This document shows, piece after piece, positions 44,043-52,606 of a stretch of DNA of 64,000 nucleotides. The DNA lies in assembly GCF_007744255.1 (NCBI RefSeq), contig NZ_CP036267.1, positions 5,902,001 to 5,966,000 of the forward strand, given 5' to 3'. Source of the DNA: Thalassoglobus polymorphus. GTDB lineage: Bacteria > Planctomycetota > Planctomycetia > Planctomycetales > Planctomycetaceae. The position numbers and the translations under genes are program-made. A model generated the notes under the pieces. That model was not told where the DNA came from, did no database searches, and was given only the letters and a program-made list of their open reading frames with translations. Position 1 is the stretch's first letter. Each line of letters starts with the position of its first letter.

Positions 44043-44903
44043 TCAGTAGGTGGAGGAGTCTTCGTCTGGAAACTCAGACAAAGTGTTTAAGCCCGTAAAA
44101 CTTGTCTTCAACTCGTTAGAGAATAAAGCTGCCTGAGACCGAAGGCAACGTTCAATTAAGTCGTGGTGGTCCATTTTCCATAAGTCAGGGGACCAAACTT
44201 CTGTCTCGTACCATCCATCGTAGCCAGCTGATTCAAGGGCGTACACGATTTCGCGAAGAGGAAGATGCCCTTCGCCAGGGACTTCTCGGTCGTTCTCGTG
44301 TTGGGGTGACCCATAACAATCGGACAGGTGTACAACTGCGATCTTATCAACAATTGATCGAATTCGCGAACAAACGCCCTCTTCTCCTCCAAGGTGGTAT
44401 GTTCCGAACGCAAGCTTCACTGCCGGATGATTCACTTTTTCGATCAATTCCAAGGCGTCGTCGAGGCTGTGAATGAAGGACCAGTTCTGCTGATAGACCT
44501 GATGCATTGGCTGGAGTGCGATGGAAACATTGTAGCTGGCGGCTAAATCGGCAAGCTCACAGAGTGCGGAAACAGCGAGGCGACGTGCGTGAGAATTGAT
44601 ATGGCGGTTTTGCGGGCCTGTCAGCACTGTCACTGCCGGAGATCGCAATTGACCGGCAACCCGAACGGCACGTTTGGCGTCCAGCATGACTTCGCTGTGA
44701 CCAAACCCATTGTGGCCGGTGAATCCGCCAACCCAGCCGACGTTGGAGACACTCATGTCGGACTGACGCAGCAGTCGGACCCCTTTCTGGACTCCGAACT
44801 CAAGAAGCTTTCGCCAGCTCACACCAATCGCGGGGATGTTCCAAAGCTTGTAGGCCTCGATATCTTCAGCGACTGACCAGCGAATCGTCGTCAGTTCATT
44901 CAT
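44043..44903 (-). CDS. Sugar phosphate isomerase/epimerase (TIM barrel)
   Basis: About 286 residues from ATG 44903, where family similarity starts (MNELTTIRWSVAEDIEAYKL). AP_endonuc_2 barrel: IPAIGVSWRKLLEFGVQKGV, AVTVLTGPQNRHINSHARRL, VSIALQPMHQVYQQNWSFIH, KLAFGTYHLGGEEGVCSRIR, VAVVHLSDCYGSPQHENDRE (metal His/Asp) and terminal YDGWYETEVWSPDLWKMDHH. No signal peptide, unlike the 28-kb paralogue. An in-frame extension to 44996 or 45053 is possible but has no ribosome-binding site. First gene of the operon with EIIA and lactonase. Confidence 0.8.
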   Translation of the reverse strand: MNELTTIRWSVAEDIEAYKLWNIPAIGVSWRKLLEFGVQKGVRLLRQSDMSVSNVGWVGGFTGHNGFGHSEVMLDAKRAVRVAGQLRSPAVTVLTGPQNRHINSHARRLAVSALCELADLAASYNVSIALQPMHQVYQQNWSFIHSLDDALELIEKVNHPAVKLAFGTYHLGGEEGVCSRIRSIVDKIAVVHLSDCYGSPQHENDREVPGEGHLPLREIVYALESAGYDGWYETEVWSPDLWKMDHHDLIERCLRSQAALFSNELKTSFTGLNTLSEFPDEDSSTY

Positions 44904-45927
44904 TGCGACGCGATGATGCAGTGCACTCGCATCAAGATTTTGTGCAACATTATCATTCACAGGGAGGCTCTGTGGGAGCTCCACTTTGGCGGGCATGGGG
45001 GTTTCCGATGACGGTCCAGTGTGCCGAAATGATGAAGCAGATGGTTTTTGCACGTCAACAAACCTGTTGGATATAGAAAGACGAAAGTCACTCAGAATGA
45101 GATGGGCAAGGGTGACAAGAAAAGTCGCGCTTGCAAGTCAGCCGAACTATGGAGAAATCCTGGAATGCAGAAGCTTACTGGCTCTAGCAAGATTGAAAGG
45201 GACACGAGTTCCCAATCATTCTGAACTACTGCATCAGCAAGATGAGCAGTTCTTACTACGAGTTCGGATTTTTGAGGGGCCCGGTTGGCGATTTAAGCGA
45301 GAGGGTCGAAGTGTACAGCTTTGAATTACGATATCGATTTTTATCAATGTCATTCCCCGGCTTCACTAAAGTGAAAAGAGCACCGGACGGAGAGACCCTA
45401 AGGTCGTCAAACTGCAAGGACATTTACAACACTCCCGAAAGACAAAATCTGCCAGTTCATGTGAGTCAGTATGTCTCTAGTGTGAAAAAAAAGCCATGAC
45501 AGAACGCTGCTTTTCTAACAGAATGTTGCTTTGAGTTTTTTCCTGTCATTCACTCTTGACGAACGAGAAAGTTCTCTTCTACCGAAAGGTGATGCGTGCT
45601 GGCGCTTGGTCGAGGTTCGAGTCTCTTGTGACGGACTGCCAATGTGGCTTCGTCATTGCTGTGAATCAGTGATGAATCAATGGTCTCTTTGAACCTGTCT
45701 TTACTGCTACAGCAGCTTGCTCTGCTCGTGTCCCCATGAAGAACGCGTTGGCTGATCAAATTACCGTTCGCCACAAGGCAGAACCTGCAAACCAATTCGA
45801 GGGGTGTTCTCAACCAGTTCTGCAAAAGGGGCGCGTCCCTTTTCGTGGCCAAGCGATCATTGAGTTGTAAAAGTGGCTGGTTGAATGGAAGTGCCTGGGC
45901 GTATGCATGGCAAGCATTGCAAAAGCG
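44904..45927. other. Gene-free region with family A repeat
   Basis: About 1 kb. A complete diverged repeat lies at 45708-45812. The short open frames between 45000 and 45500 show no ribosome-binding site or family resemblance. The end near 45905-45930 (CAAGCATTGCAAAAGCGTTA) may be a decayed repeat terminus overlapping the stop of the next gene. Confidence 0.5.
45708..45812 (-). repeat. Family A repeat, complete but diverged
   Basis: TACAGCAGCTTGCTCTGCTC, then CCATGAAGAACGCGTTGGCT, CGTTCGCCACAAGGCAGAAC, CTGCAAACCAATTCGAGGGG and TGTTCT. Confidence 0.7.
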
Positions 45928-46212
45928 TTAATCCTTGACGCCAAGGTTGCGTTCGATGTCACGCGCCTTGGGAGACACAAAGATTTTCCTCAGCTTCAAT
46001 GGATCGTTGACTAGGATCTCATCATGCTCTTCACTGGTGATGTCTCCGGCTTCCTGAATCCAGGGGTCACTGGTTTGATCCGCTGGGTTTTCCCGAGCGC
46101 TGCCAGTATCGCGGTATCCGACGATTTGAGTGAATGGGCTAGAAAACGATGACTGACAGCCAGCGCACAGGACAACCACAAGCAGCGTGGCTGCAAATCG
46201 TTGAGAAGCCAT
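45928..46212 (-). CDS. Small lipoprotein
   Basis: 94 residues. ATG 46212 gives a short signal FAATLLVVVLCAGC with lipobox LCAGC, then a polar mature part with Asp/Glu-rich segments (DPWIQEAGDITSEEHDEILV, DPLKLRKIFVSPKARDIERN). Unknown function, a type common in planctomycetes. The longer frame to 46317 would hide the signal. Divergent from bshB1. Confidence 0.6.
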   Translation of the reverse strand: MASQRFAATLLVVVLCAGCQSSFSSPFTQIVGYRDTGSARENPADQTSDPWIQEAGDITSEEHDEILVNDPLKLRKIFVSPKARDIERNLGVKD

Positions 46213-46337
46213 GTCGAGAACTCCCGCTCGAAGAATGATCGAGCGAACGAAAGGTTGGAATGGTGATTGAGAAGGGGTGTTGAGAGGGGGGAATCCGCTA
46301 TATTGCAGAAATCTCATTCCAGGTAAAGATCGATTTT

Positions 46338-47045
46338 ATGAACCCTTTAGACACTCCACTCGACATATTAGTTGTCTCTCCTCACCCGGATGACGCGGAA
46401 ATTAGCGTCGGAGGAACCATCATTCAGTCACTTCGGCAAGGAAAACGAGTCGGAGTGGTCGAATTAACAAACGGAGAGCCGACACCCCGCGGAACGATTG
46501 AGAGACGCAAATCCGAAACTGAATTGGCGACAAAAACTCTTGGTCTCACTTGGAGGCACCAGCTCGATTTGCCGAACCGTTCTCTGGAAAACAATCTCAG
46601 TGCTCGCAGAAAGCTGGCAGCGATTTTTCGCCTCACGCGGCCCAATGTTATTCTTGCTCCTTTTTGGGAGGATGCTCACCCCGATCATGTTGCCGCCAGT
46701 GCGTTGACGGATGCTGCCCGGTTTTGGTCCAAACTCAGCCGCAGCGATATCCCAGGCGACCCGTTTCATCCGCCACGCATCTACTATTTCTGGAGTATCC
46801 ACTTAAGGATTCATCCCAAGCCTGCGTTTGTCGTCGACATTTCCGATGCCATCGACCAGAAAATGGAAGCTGTTCAATGCTTCGCCAGCCAGCTCATTGA
46901 AGGCCGCAGCCAGGAACACCCCACTCTGATTGACGATATCCGAGATCGGGCCCGTTATTGGGGCTGGACAATTCATTCCAGATACGGAGAGGCCTTCGCA
47001 TCTCGTGAGGAACTCCGGATTTCTGACTTGGATCATATTGGATAG
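46338..47045 (+). CDS. bshB1: PIG-L/LmbE deacetylase, BshB1 type
   Basis: 235 residues. The Zn deacetylase motif SPHPDDAEISVGG (residues 14-26) and the second ligand motif AHPDHVAAS (about 113-121), with TRGE-like NGEPTPRGTIERRKSET and the ending LIEGRSQEHP, are characteristic of the BshB1 branch, which deacetylates GlcNAc-malate in bacillithiol synthesis. Other PIG-L enzymes act on varied N-acetyl sugars, so the exact substrate is likely but unproven; bshA and bshC are not in the window. ATG 46338 follows GTAAAGATC, a weak site. Confidence 0.75.
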   Translation: MNPLDTPLDILVVSPHPDDAEISVGGTIIQSLRQGKRVGVVELTNGEPTPRGTIERRKSETELATKTLGLTWRHQLDLPNRSLENNLSARRKLAAIFRLTRPNVILAPFWEDAHPDHVAASALTDAARFWSKLSRSDIPGDPFHPPRIYYFWSIHLRIHPKPAFVVDISDAIDQKMEAVQCFASQLIEGRSQEHPTLIDDIRDRARYWGWTIHSRYGEAFASREELRISDLDHIG

Positions 47046-47260
47046 CAACAGGTCGTGATTCCTGCAGCATTTCGAGACTATTCTGAAAGTGATATCCTGA
47101 AGCGGAGTTTTGGCAGTCTGAAGATTGATCGTGTGGTCGTCATTGTGAGATAGTGGAAGAGGTTGCGCGATAGTTGGTCGTGAATGATGTTCAGAACCGC
47201 CTGAGATGAGATTCATTGCTTCGATGAATTCGAGACAAACATTCAATAAGAGAAAGTTCA

Positions 47261-48061
47261 ATGGCCGTACCAATTCGAATTGCGATTCATGGAGCTGCTG
47301 GGCGAATGGGGCAACGACTTGTCGCATTGACCCATGTTGATCCGGAACTGGAACTCGCTGCCGCTTTAGAATCAGCAAGTTCACCCGTGCTGGGGCAAGA
47401 CGCCGGTGAAATCGCTGGACTGGGAAAAATTGGCGTCGAGATCACCACGTCAATTCCTGAACACGTTGACGCGGTTATCGACTTCTCCGTTCCTGAAGGG
47501 GCAGTTGCGATTGCCGGAGTCTGTGCGGAGCGTCAGATTCCGTTAGTGGAAGCAACAACCGGATTAAGCGATGAGCAACGACAGGTTATCCTCGAAGCAG
47601 CTCAGCTGACACCCGTTGTGATGGCTCCCAGTATGAGCTTGGCGGTCAACTTGGCGATGAAGCTTGTCGCTGAGGCGGGGAAGGCACTCAAAAATCTTCC
47701 AGGTGGTGTCGATGTGGAAATCGTCGAGCGGCACCATCGATTCAAAGAAGATGCTCCCAGCGGGACAGCTCTGAAGTTCGGGGAAATCGTCGCCACGGAA
47801 ATGGGGCAGTCAGAGCACAAACATGGTCGCGAGGGAATGACTGGTCAGCGATCGCAAAGTGAGATCGGCTACCACGCGCTTCGCACGGGCGATAACGTCG
47901 GCGAACACCAAATTATTTTCGGGATGATGGGTGAGACGCTCGAAGTTTACGTTCGCGGACATACCCGAGATAGCTACGCCTACGGAGCCTTGGCTGCAGC
48001 CAAGTTCGTCGCTACTCAAGGTGCTGGCTTGTACACTATGAAAGATGTTCTCGATATCTGA
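47261..48061 (+). CDS. dapB: 4-hydroxy-tetrahydrodipicolinate reductase
   Basis: 266 residues. NAD(P)H-dependent second step of the diaminopimelate/lysine branch. N-terminal Rossmann motif IAIHGAAGRMGQRL, AVIDFSVPEGA, LVEATTGLSDEQ (E-x-T-T-G), MAPSMSLAVNLAMKLV and the catalytic VEIVERHHRFKEDAPSGTAL (His pair and Lys) followed by SEIGYHALRTGDNVGEHQII. Length is normal. Presence of dapB is consistent with a peptidoglycan-containing planctomycete. ATG 47261 lies after AGAGAAAG. Confidence 0.95.
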   Translation: MAVPIRIAIHGAAGRMGQRLVALTHVDPELELAAALESASSPVLGQDAGEIAGLGKIGVEITTSIPEHVDAVIDFSVPEGAVAIAGVCAERQIPLVEATTGLSDEQRQVILEAAQLTPVVMAPSMSLAVNLAMKLVAEAGKALKNLPGGVDVEIVERHHRFKEDAPSGTALKFGEIVATEMGQSEHKHGREGMTGQRSQSEIGYHALRTGDNVGEHQIIFGMMGETLEVYVRGHTRDSYAYGALAAAKFVATQGAGLYTMKDVLDI

Positions 48062-48111
48062 AATTCTCTCTGAACTCCCCCTTGTCTTCGATTTGATTTA
48101 GCAGGTAACCC

Positions 48112-49356
48112 ATGGCAAAGTTTTTCTTGGCAAGCATTCTGTCCGCAAGCTTTTTGATTGTCGCCACCACGGGAGTTGTGCAGGCTGAGGAAGTGTTTCA
48201 GTTTGCCGTTCAGGCTGAGCAAGTTGCGAGAAAAGATTCGCCAATCTGGGTGGACCTGCCTAAGGCGTTGCAGAATGTTGAGGGAGATTTGGTATTGCGG
48301 CAAGCTGCTGGGGGAGGCCAGGTTGTCTCTCAAAAAAGTGAAGATGGGAAACGGCTCGTCTTTATCCCGAAAGAAGAAATTCCCGCGACTCAGGGGCGGT
48401 TGTATCAAATTCAAGTTGTTCCGAAATCTGATTCGACGCCGGCTGATTCAACCTTTGCCGTCAGGTGCATTAAAGATGACAAGACAGTTTCTCTCGCTTT
48501 GGGCGATCAGAAAATTCTGACTTACAACACCGCTGTCCTCGAGCCACCAGCTGGGACGTCGGAATTGTACCGCCGAAGTGGATTCATTCACCCTTTCGTA
48601 ACTCCTCAGGGAAAGGTCGTGACTGATGGATTTCCGAGTGATCATCTGCATCAGCATGGGATTTTTGCAGCGTGGACAAAGACCTTTTTCGAAGGAGAAG
48701 GTGTCAATTTCTGGGACCAGTTAGGTGGCACTGGGACAGTCGGGCATCGCGAGATTCTCGAAACGACCTCAGGGGATGTCTTTGCGTCGTTCAAAGTTCG
48801 TCTGGCTCATGTCCTGACGAAGGGGGAGCCGCGCGATGTCCTCGACGAAGTCTGGACGGTTCGTTTGTACAACCTTCCGAAGATGCACCAGTTTGACATC
48901 GAATCGGTGCAAACCTGTGTTGCAAAAACACCGCTGACTATCGCAGAGTACCACTACGGCGGATTTGCTTATCGTGGGAGTGCTGAGTGGATTAAAAACG
49001 ATCAACACCACATCATCACCAACGAAACGGATGATCGCGAAGTGGGCAATCACACGAAGCCAAACTGGGTGGGCGTTTACGGACCTGTTCAAGGCGATCT
49101 TTGCGGAGCTGCGATGTTCTCTCACCCCACGAACTTCCGCAGCCCACAACCGGTTCGGCTGCATCCCAGCATGCCTTACTTCGTCTACTCACCTGCAGTC
49201 CTTGGAGAATTTGAACTCGCACCGGGAAAACCGTTCGCAGCCAAGTACCGCTACCTTTCTTACGATGGCAAACCGGACGCAAAACGACTCGACTCTGCGT
49301 GGAAGAACTATTCCTCGGCTCCGAAAATTCAATGGGTCACAGCCACAGCACCATAA
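48112..49356 (+). CDS. DUF6807 (PmoA-like) exported protein
   Basis: 414 residues. Signal peptide (FLASILSASFLIVATTGVVQ) followed by a beta-rich domain and the DUF6807 core: RRSGFIHPFVTPQGKVVTDG, FPSDHLHQHGIFAAWTKTFF (HxHGI motif), GVNFWDQLGGTGTVGHREIL, IAEYHYGGFAYRGS and CGAAMFSHPTNFRSPQPVRL. The family carries the methane-oxygenase PmoA name through early annotation but is not a monooxygenase; its fold resembles carbohydrate-binding or mutarotase-like sandwiches. It lies 50 bp after dapB on the same strand. Confidence 0.8.
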   Translation: MAKFFLASILSASFLIVATTGVVQAEEVFQFAVQAEQVARKDSPIWVDLPKALQNVEGDLVLRQAAGGGQVVSQKSEDGKRLVFIPKEEIPATQGRLYQIQVVPKSDSTPADSTFAVRCIKDDKTVSLALGDQKILTYNTAVLEPPAGTSELYRRSGFIHPFVTPQGKVVTDGFPSDHLHQHGIFAAWTKTFFEGEGVNFWDQLGGTGTVGHREILETTSGDVFASFKVRLAHVLTKGEPRDVLDEVWTVRLYNLPKMHQFDIESVQTCVAKTPLTIAEYHYGGFAYRGSAEWIKNDQHHIITNETDDREVGNHTKPNWVGVYGPVQGDLCGAAMFSHPTNFRSPQPVRLHPSMPYFVYSPAVLGEFELAPGKPFAAKYRYLSYDGKPDAKRLDSAWKNYSSAPKIQWVTATAP

Positions 49357-49384
49357 ACTGGTGCTGTGAGAGCGGGTTACTTTG

Positions 49385-49460
49385 AGACGCTTCAAGAGTT
49401 CAAGCGTCGACGTGGCAAACAGGTAAACTTCACGGGCACACGGTAGAGCAGGCTGCTCTA
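49385..49460 (+). repeat. Family A repeat, partial
   Basis: CAAGCGTCGACGTGGCAAAC, AGGTAAACTTCACGGGCACA and the intact right end CGGTAGAGCAGGCTGCTCTA; the left half is decayed. Confidence 0.65.
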
Positions 49461-49568
49461 AAAACTGAGTCTGTTTCAGTTGTGGTGAAGTTGTGTCGGT
49501 CCGCAAGCTTGTTGGAACAGCTTTGAATCTTCATGCTATGGGGCCGTGTCGAATTCATTCTCAAGAAG

Positions 49569-49649
49569 TAGAACTGATCCTGAAACTTGAATTTGCTCTT
49601 TCGAACGTTGAGAAAAGCAGCGATTCCAGAGGTTTTCGGACTGGTTCTA
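49569..49649 (-). repeat. Family B palindromic element, complete
   Basis: Ends TAGAACTGATCCTGAAAC and GGTTTTCGGACTGGTTCTA; 81 bp, the same length as 26918-26998, in reverse orientation. Ends ten bases before the CRTAC1 ATG, so it forms most of that gene's leader. Confidence 0.8.
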
Positions 49650-49659
49650 AGATAAGTTC

Positions 49660-51510
49660 ATGACCCAAAATATTGATCCCGACGACGTTGCTGAAGAACA
49701 GGACGATGCCATTGTTGGCGCTGCTTTCAAGTGGTCGGTAATTGTCTTCGTTGGATTGGGGCTCATTGCTGGCCCAGTCGTTTACTTCATGACTCGCCCG
49801 CTTCAGGCTCCACCAGCGATAGAGTCGGAACTTGCAGCTGTCGAAGTTCGAGAAGTTGGAGCGGAGACCGCGCCGTCAGTTTCGTTTGTTGATGTTACCG
49901 AAGCTGCCGGAATTGACTTTGTTCATGAGAGCGGAGCGAGAGGCCAAAAACTTCTCCCGGAATCAATGGGGGGCGGTTGTGCCTTTTTCGACATGGACAA
50001 CGATGGCGACCAGGATCTATTGCTCATCAATTCACAAACATGGGAAGAGTTCGCTGGGGAAGACGTCGAGACTCCTTCTCTGATGGCGCTCTATCGTAAC
50101 GATGGGAGTGGTCACTTCGAGAACGTGACCTCGGGGTCGGGGCTTGATGTCTCCATGTATGGCATGGGAGTCGCCTGCGGAGACTACGATGGTGATGGGC
50201 TGGTTGATGTGTACATCAGCGCTGTCGGGAAGAATCGTCTGTTTCGTAATGAGGGAAACGGGAAGTTTCGCGATGTCACGGAATCGGCCAAGGTGTCCGG
50301 AGCAGATGATCAGTGGGGGACAAGCTGTGGGTGGTTTGATTACGACGGCGACGGTGATCTCGACCTGTTTGTCTGTAACTATGTGAAGTGGTCGCAAGAG
50401 TACGACCTTGCACAGGACTTTCAGCTGACAGGAGGTGACCGTGCCTATGGGCGTCCGCAAAACTTTGAAGGAACCTTTCCATACCTGTTCCGGAATGAAG
50501 GAGACGGGACGTTCACCGAAGTCGCTGAGGAAGCAGGTCTGCATTTGTGGAATCGGGCATCGAATGTTCCGATGGCGAAGTCGTTGGGCGTGATCATCGA
50601 TGACTTCAATCGGGATGGCTGGATGGACTTGCTTGTCGCGAACGACACTGTGCAGAATTTTCTTTTTCTGAATAATCAGGACGGCACGTTCATGGAAGTC
50701 GGCACGCTGAGTGGTGTCGCCTTCGACATGGATGGGACTGCCAGAGGAGCAATGGGAATTGATGTTGCCCACTTTCGCAACAATGATTCCCTTGGTGTGG
50801 CGATCGGGAACTTTTCGAATGAAATGACGGCACTTTATGTCGCCGAAGACACTGCGATGCAGTTCGTTGATGAAGCGATCTCGAGTGGTCTTGGTCCGAC
50901 AACCAGATTGAGTTTGACCTTCGGTGTTTTCTTCTTTGATTACGATCTCGATGGACGGTTAGATCTCTTTACCTCGAACGGGCATTTGGAGCAGGATATT
51001 AACCGCGTTCAACCGAGTCAGTTTTACGAACAGCCACCGCAACTCTTCTGGAACTGCGGGCATCAATCCGATACCGAGTTTCTACTTGTTGCGAAAGAGA
51101 TCGTGGGCGAGGATTTTGCAAGACCGCTGGTGGGGCGCGGTGCGAGCTATGCCGACATCGATAATGATGGAGACTTGGATATTCTGATCGCCACGACCGG
51201 CCAGAAGCCCCGGCTGCTGCGTAATGACCAAGAGTTGAAGCACAACTGGATTCGATTCTCGCTGAAGGATGAAGGTCCGAATCGAAATGCCATAGGAGCA
51301 CTTGTCGAACTGGACCTCGGAGAGAGCAAGCTTCAGCGGAGAGTTACGCCGACGAAAAGCTATCAGTCTCAGTCAGAGTTGCCCGTCACCTTTGGGCTGG
51401 GAGAATCGAACAGCATTCAGCAGGTCAGAATCACTTGGCCAGATGGAACTGTTCAGGTGGTGACGGAGTTCGAGTTGAATTCCGTTAATGAAATTCGAAA
51501 AGCAAATTGA
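49660..51510 (+). CDS. CRTAC1 family protein (FG-GAP/VCBS repeats, ASPIC/UnbV)
   Basis: 616 residues. A single N-terminal membrane helix (SVIVFVGLGLIAGPVVYFMT, about 27-46) anchors a large periplasmic beta-propeller built of Asp-rich VCBS repeats: FDMDNDGDQDLLLINSQTWE, CGDYDGDGLVDVYISAVGKN, FDYDGDGDLDLFVCNYVKWS, DFNRDGWMDLLVANDTVQNF, DYDLDGRLDLFTSNGHLEQD, DIDNDGDLDILIATTGQKPR; each is a Ca-binding DxDxDG loop. The C-terminal ASPIC/UnbV domain (KLQRRVTPTKSYQSQSELPV, VRITWPDGTVQ) closes it. Members are integrin-alpha-like; no catalytic function is known. Confidence 0.85.
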   Translation: MTQNIDPDDVAEEQDDAIVGAAFKWSVIVFVGLGLIAGPVVYFMTRPLQAPPAIESELAAVEVREVGAETAPSVSFVDVTEAAGIDFVHESGARGQKLLPESMGGGCAFFDMDNDGDQDLLLINSQTWEEFAGEDVETPSLMALYRNDGSGHFENVTSGSGLDVSMYGMGVACGDYDGDGLVDVYISAVGKNRLFRNEGNGKFRDVTESAKVSGADDQWGTSCGWFDYDGDGDLDLFVCNYVKWSQEYDLAQDFQLTGGDRAYGRPQNFEGTFPYLFRNEGDGTFTEVAEEAGLHLWNRASNVPMAKSLGVIIDDFNRDGWMDLLVANDTVQNFLFLNNQDGTFMEVGTLSGVAFDMDGTARGAMGIDVAHFRNNDSLGVAIGNFSNEMTALYVAEDTAMQFVDEAISSGLGPTTRLSLTFGVFFFDYDLDGRLDLFTSNGHLEQDINRVQPSQFYEQPPQLFWNCGHQSDTEFLLVAKEIVGEDFARPLVGRGASYADIDNDGDLDILIATTGQKPRLLRNDQELKHNWIRFSLKDEGPNRNAIGALVELDLGESKLQRRVTPTKSYQSQSELPVTFGLGESNSIQQVRITWPDGTVQVVTEFELNSVNEIRKAN

Positions 51511-51554
51511 ATGTTTTTCAGGCAATGTTCGTCTTTGCGAAATTCGCTGAGAAC

Positions 51555-51595
51555 AAAAAAACACGGGATGGAATCTTGCGAAACCATCCCGTGTT
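51555..51595 (-). terminator. Rho-independent terminator of the cytochrome gene
   Basis: A 12-bp perfect stem (AACACGGGATGG / CCATCCCGTGTT) with a 12-nt loop, followed on the minus strand by seven T. It separates two convergent genes and may serve both. Confidence 0.85.
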
Positions 51596-51632
51596 CAATT
51601 CGATCAAAGTGACGTCGATTTGACGTCATTGA

Positions 51633-51983
51633 TTATTCAGCTGCTGCTGGAAGTTTTCCGCTTTTCAGGACGTCCCCGAAAGTCTTTCCGTCGCCAGCAT
51701 CTGCTTTGGCAGCTTCGTCGAGTCCTTTGGCGATGTCGTCAGCACTCTTGACGTTTTTCTTGCCAAGGGCCTTACCGAGAGCTTTCCCGTAGTCGCTGAC
51801 TTTTTTCTTGTTTTTACCACCTTCACCGTGGCAAACTCCACATTTTTTCTCTTTTGCTTCAGAGATATCGTACTTGGCAACGAAGCCTTTCAAGTACTGT
51901 GGGCGTGCTTCTGCCTGTTGTGGAGCAGCAGCGAAAAAACCAACGACAGCGATCGCTGCCATTCCAAGCATCAAATTCTTCAT
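51633..51983 (-). CDS. Small secreted c-type cytochrome-like protein
   Basis: 116 residues. Signal peptide MKNLMLGMAAIAVVGFFAAA, then one haem motif CGVCH near residue 48-52 in KEKKCGVCHGEGGKNKKKVS and a Lys/Ala-rich helical remainder (GKALGKALGKKNVKSADDIA). There is no clear C-terminal Met ligand, so the sixth ligand is unknown or the motif is a Zn/haem-like site. Lys-rich composition is unusual. It has its own terminator and the ribosome-binding site GGAGG (in GGAGGATTTTG). Confidence 0.7.
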   Translation of the reverse strand: MKNLMLGMAAIAVVGFFAAAPQQAEARPQYLKGFVAKYDISEAKEKKCGVCHGEGGKNKKKVSDYGKALGKALGKKNVKSADDIAKGLDEAAKADAGDGKTFGDVLKSGKLPAAAE

Positions 51984-52606
51984 TCAAAATCCTCCAAGTC
52001 AAAAGTTGCAACTCGACGGTGTGATCTTCGACATCTCGTCCAAAGAATGGCGAATTGGTAATCAATCTGGTGCAGTCCATGAAACACGGTACCGTCAATA
52101 CGTTAGAGATTAGAATTGCCCGATCCGTCAGTGTCAACACTCTTCTAAGTTTCGGCAAATCTGTAAAGAAATTTGGCGAATTATAACGACGAGTTGGTTG
52201 CTACGGACGCTTCAGGAATTCACGAGAACTTTAGGTTTAGCAAATACAGTGCCGATTCTTGTGGAAAGATACATGCGAGAGTTGTTGTCGACAGCAGCGT
52301 GAGGTTCAGAGATTCTGCAGTGCGGTACGCTTTCGGGTGTTCAGTTCTCTGTGAAAATTGGCTGCAAGCAGTGGAAATCGACCTCAGTGAAAGTCTCTTT
52401 CAGTTTGCAGATCTTGAGAGGTCTTCCATTTTTGGCAATCTTGAAGGCGAGTTGTTTCACGAACGGTTGAGTCCTAAAATCTGGCGACATTGAGGTTTGC
52501 ATTCTGATCAGGGTTCGGATGAACTCCCGGGCGCAGCTACTCTTTTACCGAACCTATTCCATTATTTTAGGTCATTGTTCTACGCTCACTGCTCGAGGAG
52601 GTGCAT
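51984..52606. other. Intergenic region, nothing recognised
   Basis: About 620 bp between divergent genes. One 106-codon plus frame from a TTG at 52173 has no ATG, ribosome-binding site or family resemblance. No repeats of the local families. Promoters for both flanking genes must lie here. Confidence 0.5.

Larger units (their letters stand above)
49357..49659. other. Intergenic region filled by two repeats
   Basis: A partial family A element (49385-49460) and a complete family B element (49569-49649), leaving only the last ten bases before the CRTAC1 start. No gene. Confidence 0.7.

Noticed and set aside
45905-45925. Second sigma-54-like site (TGGCAAGCATTGC)
   Set aside because: The GG and GC doublets are two bases too close, and it overlaps the end of a gene on the other strand.
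52173-52493. 106-codon plus-strand frame in the gap before the nucleotidase
   Set aside because: Starts only at TTG, lacks a ribosome-binding site and any recognisable motif.
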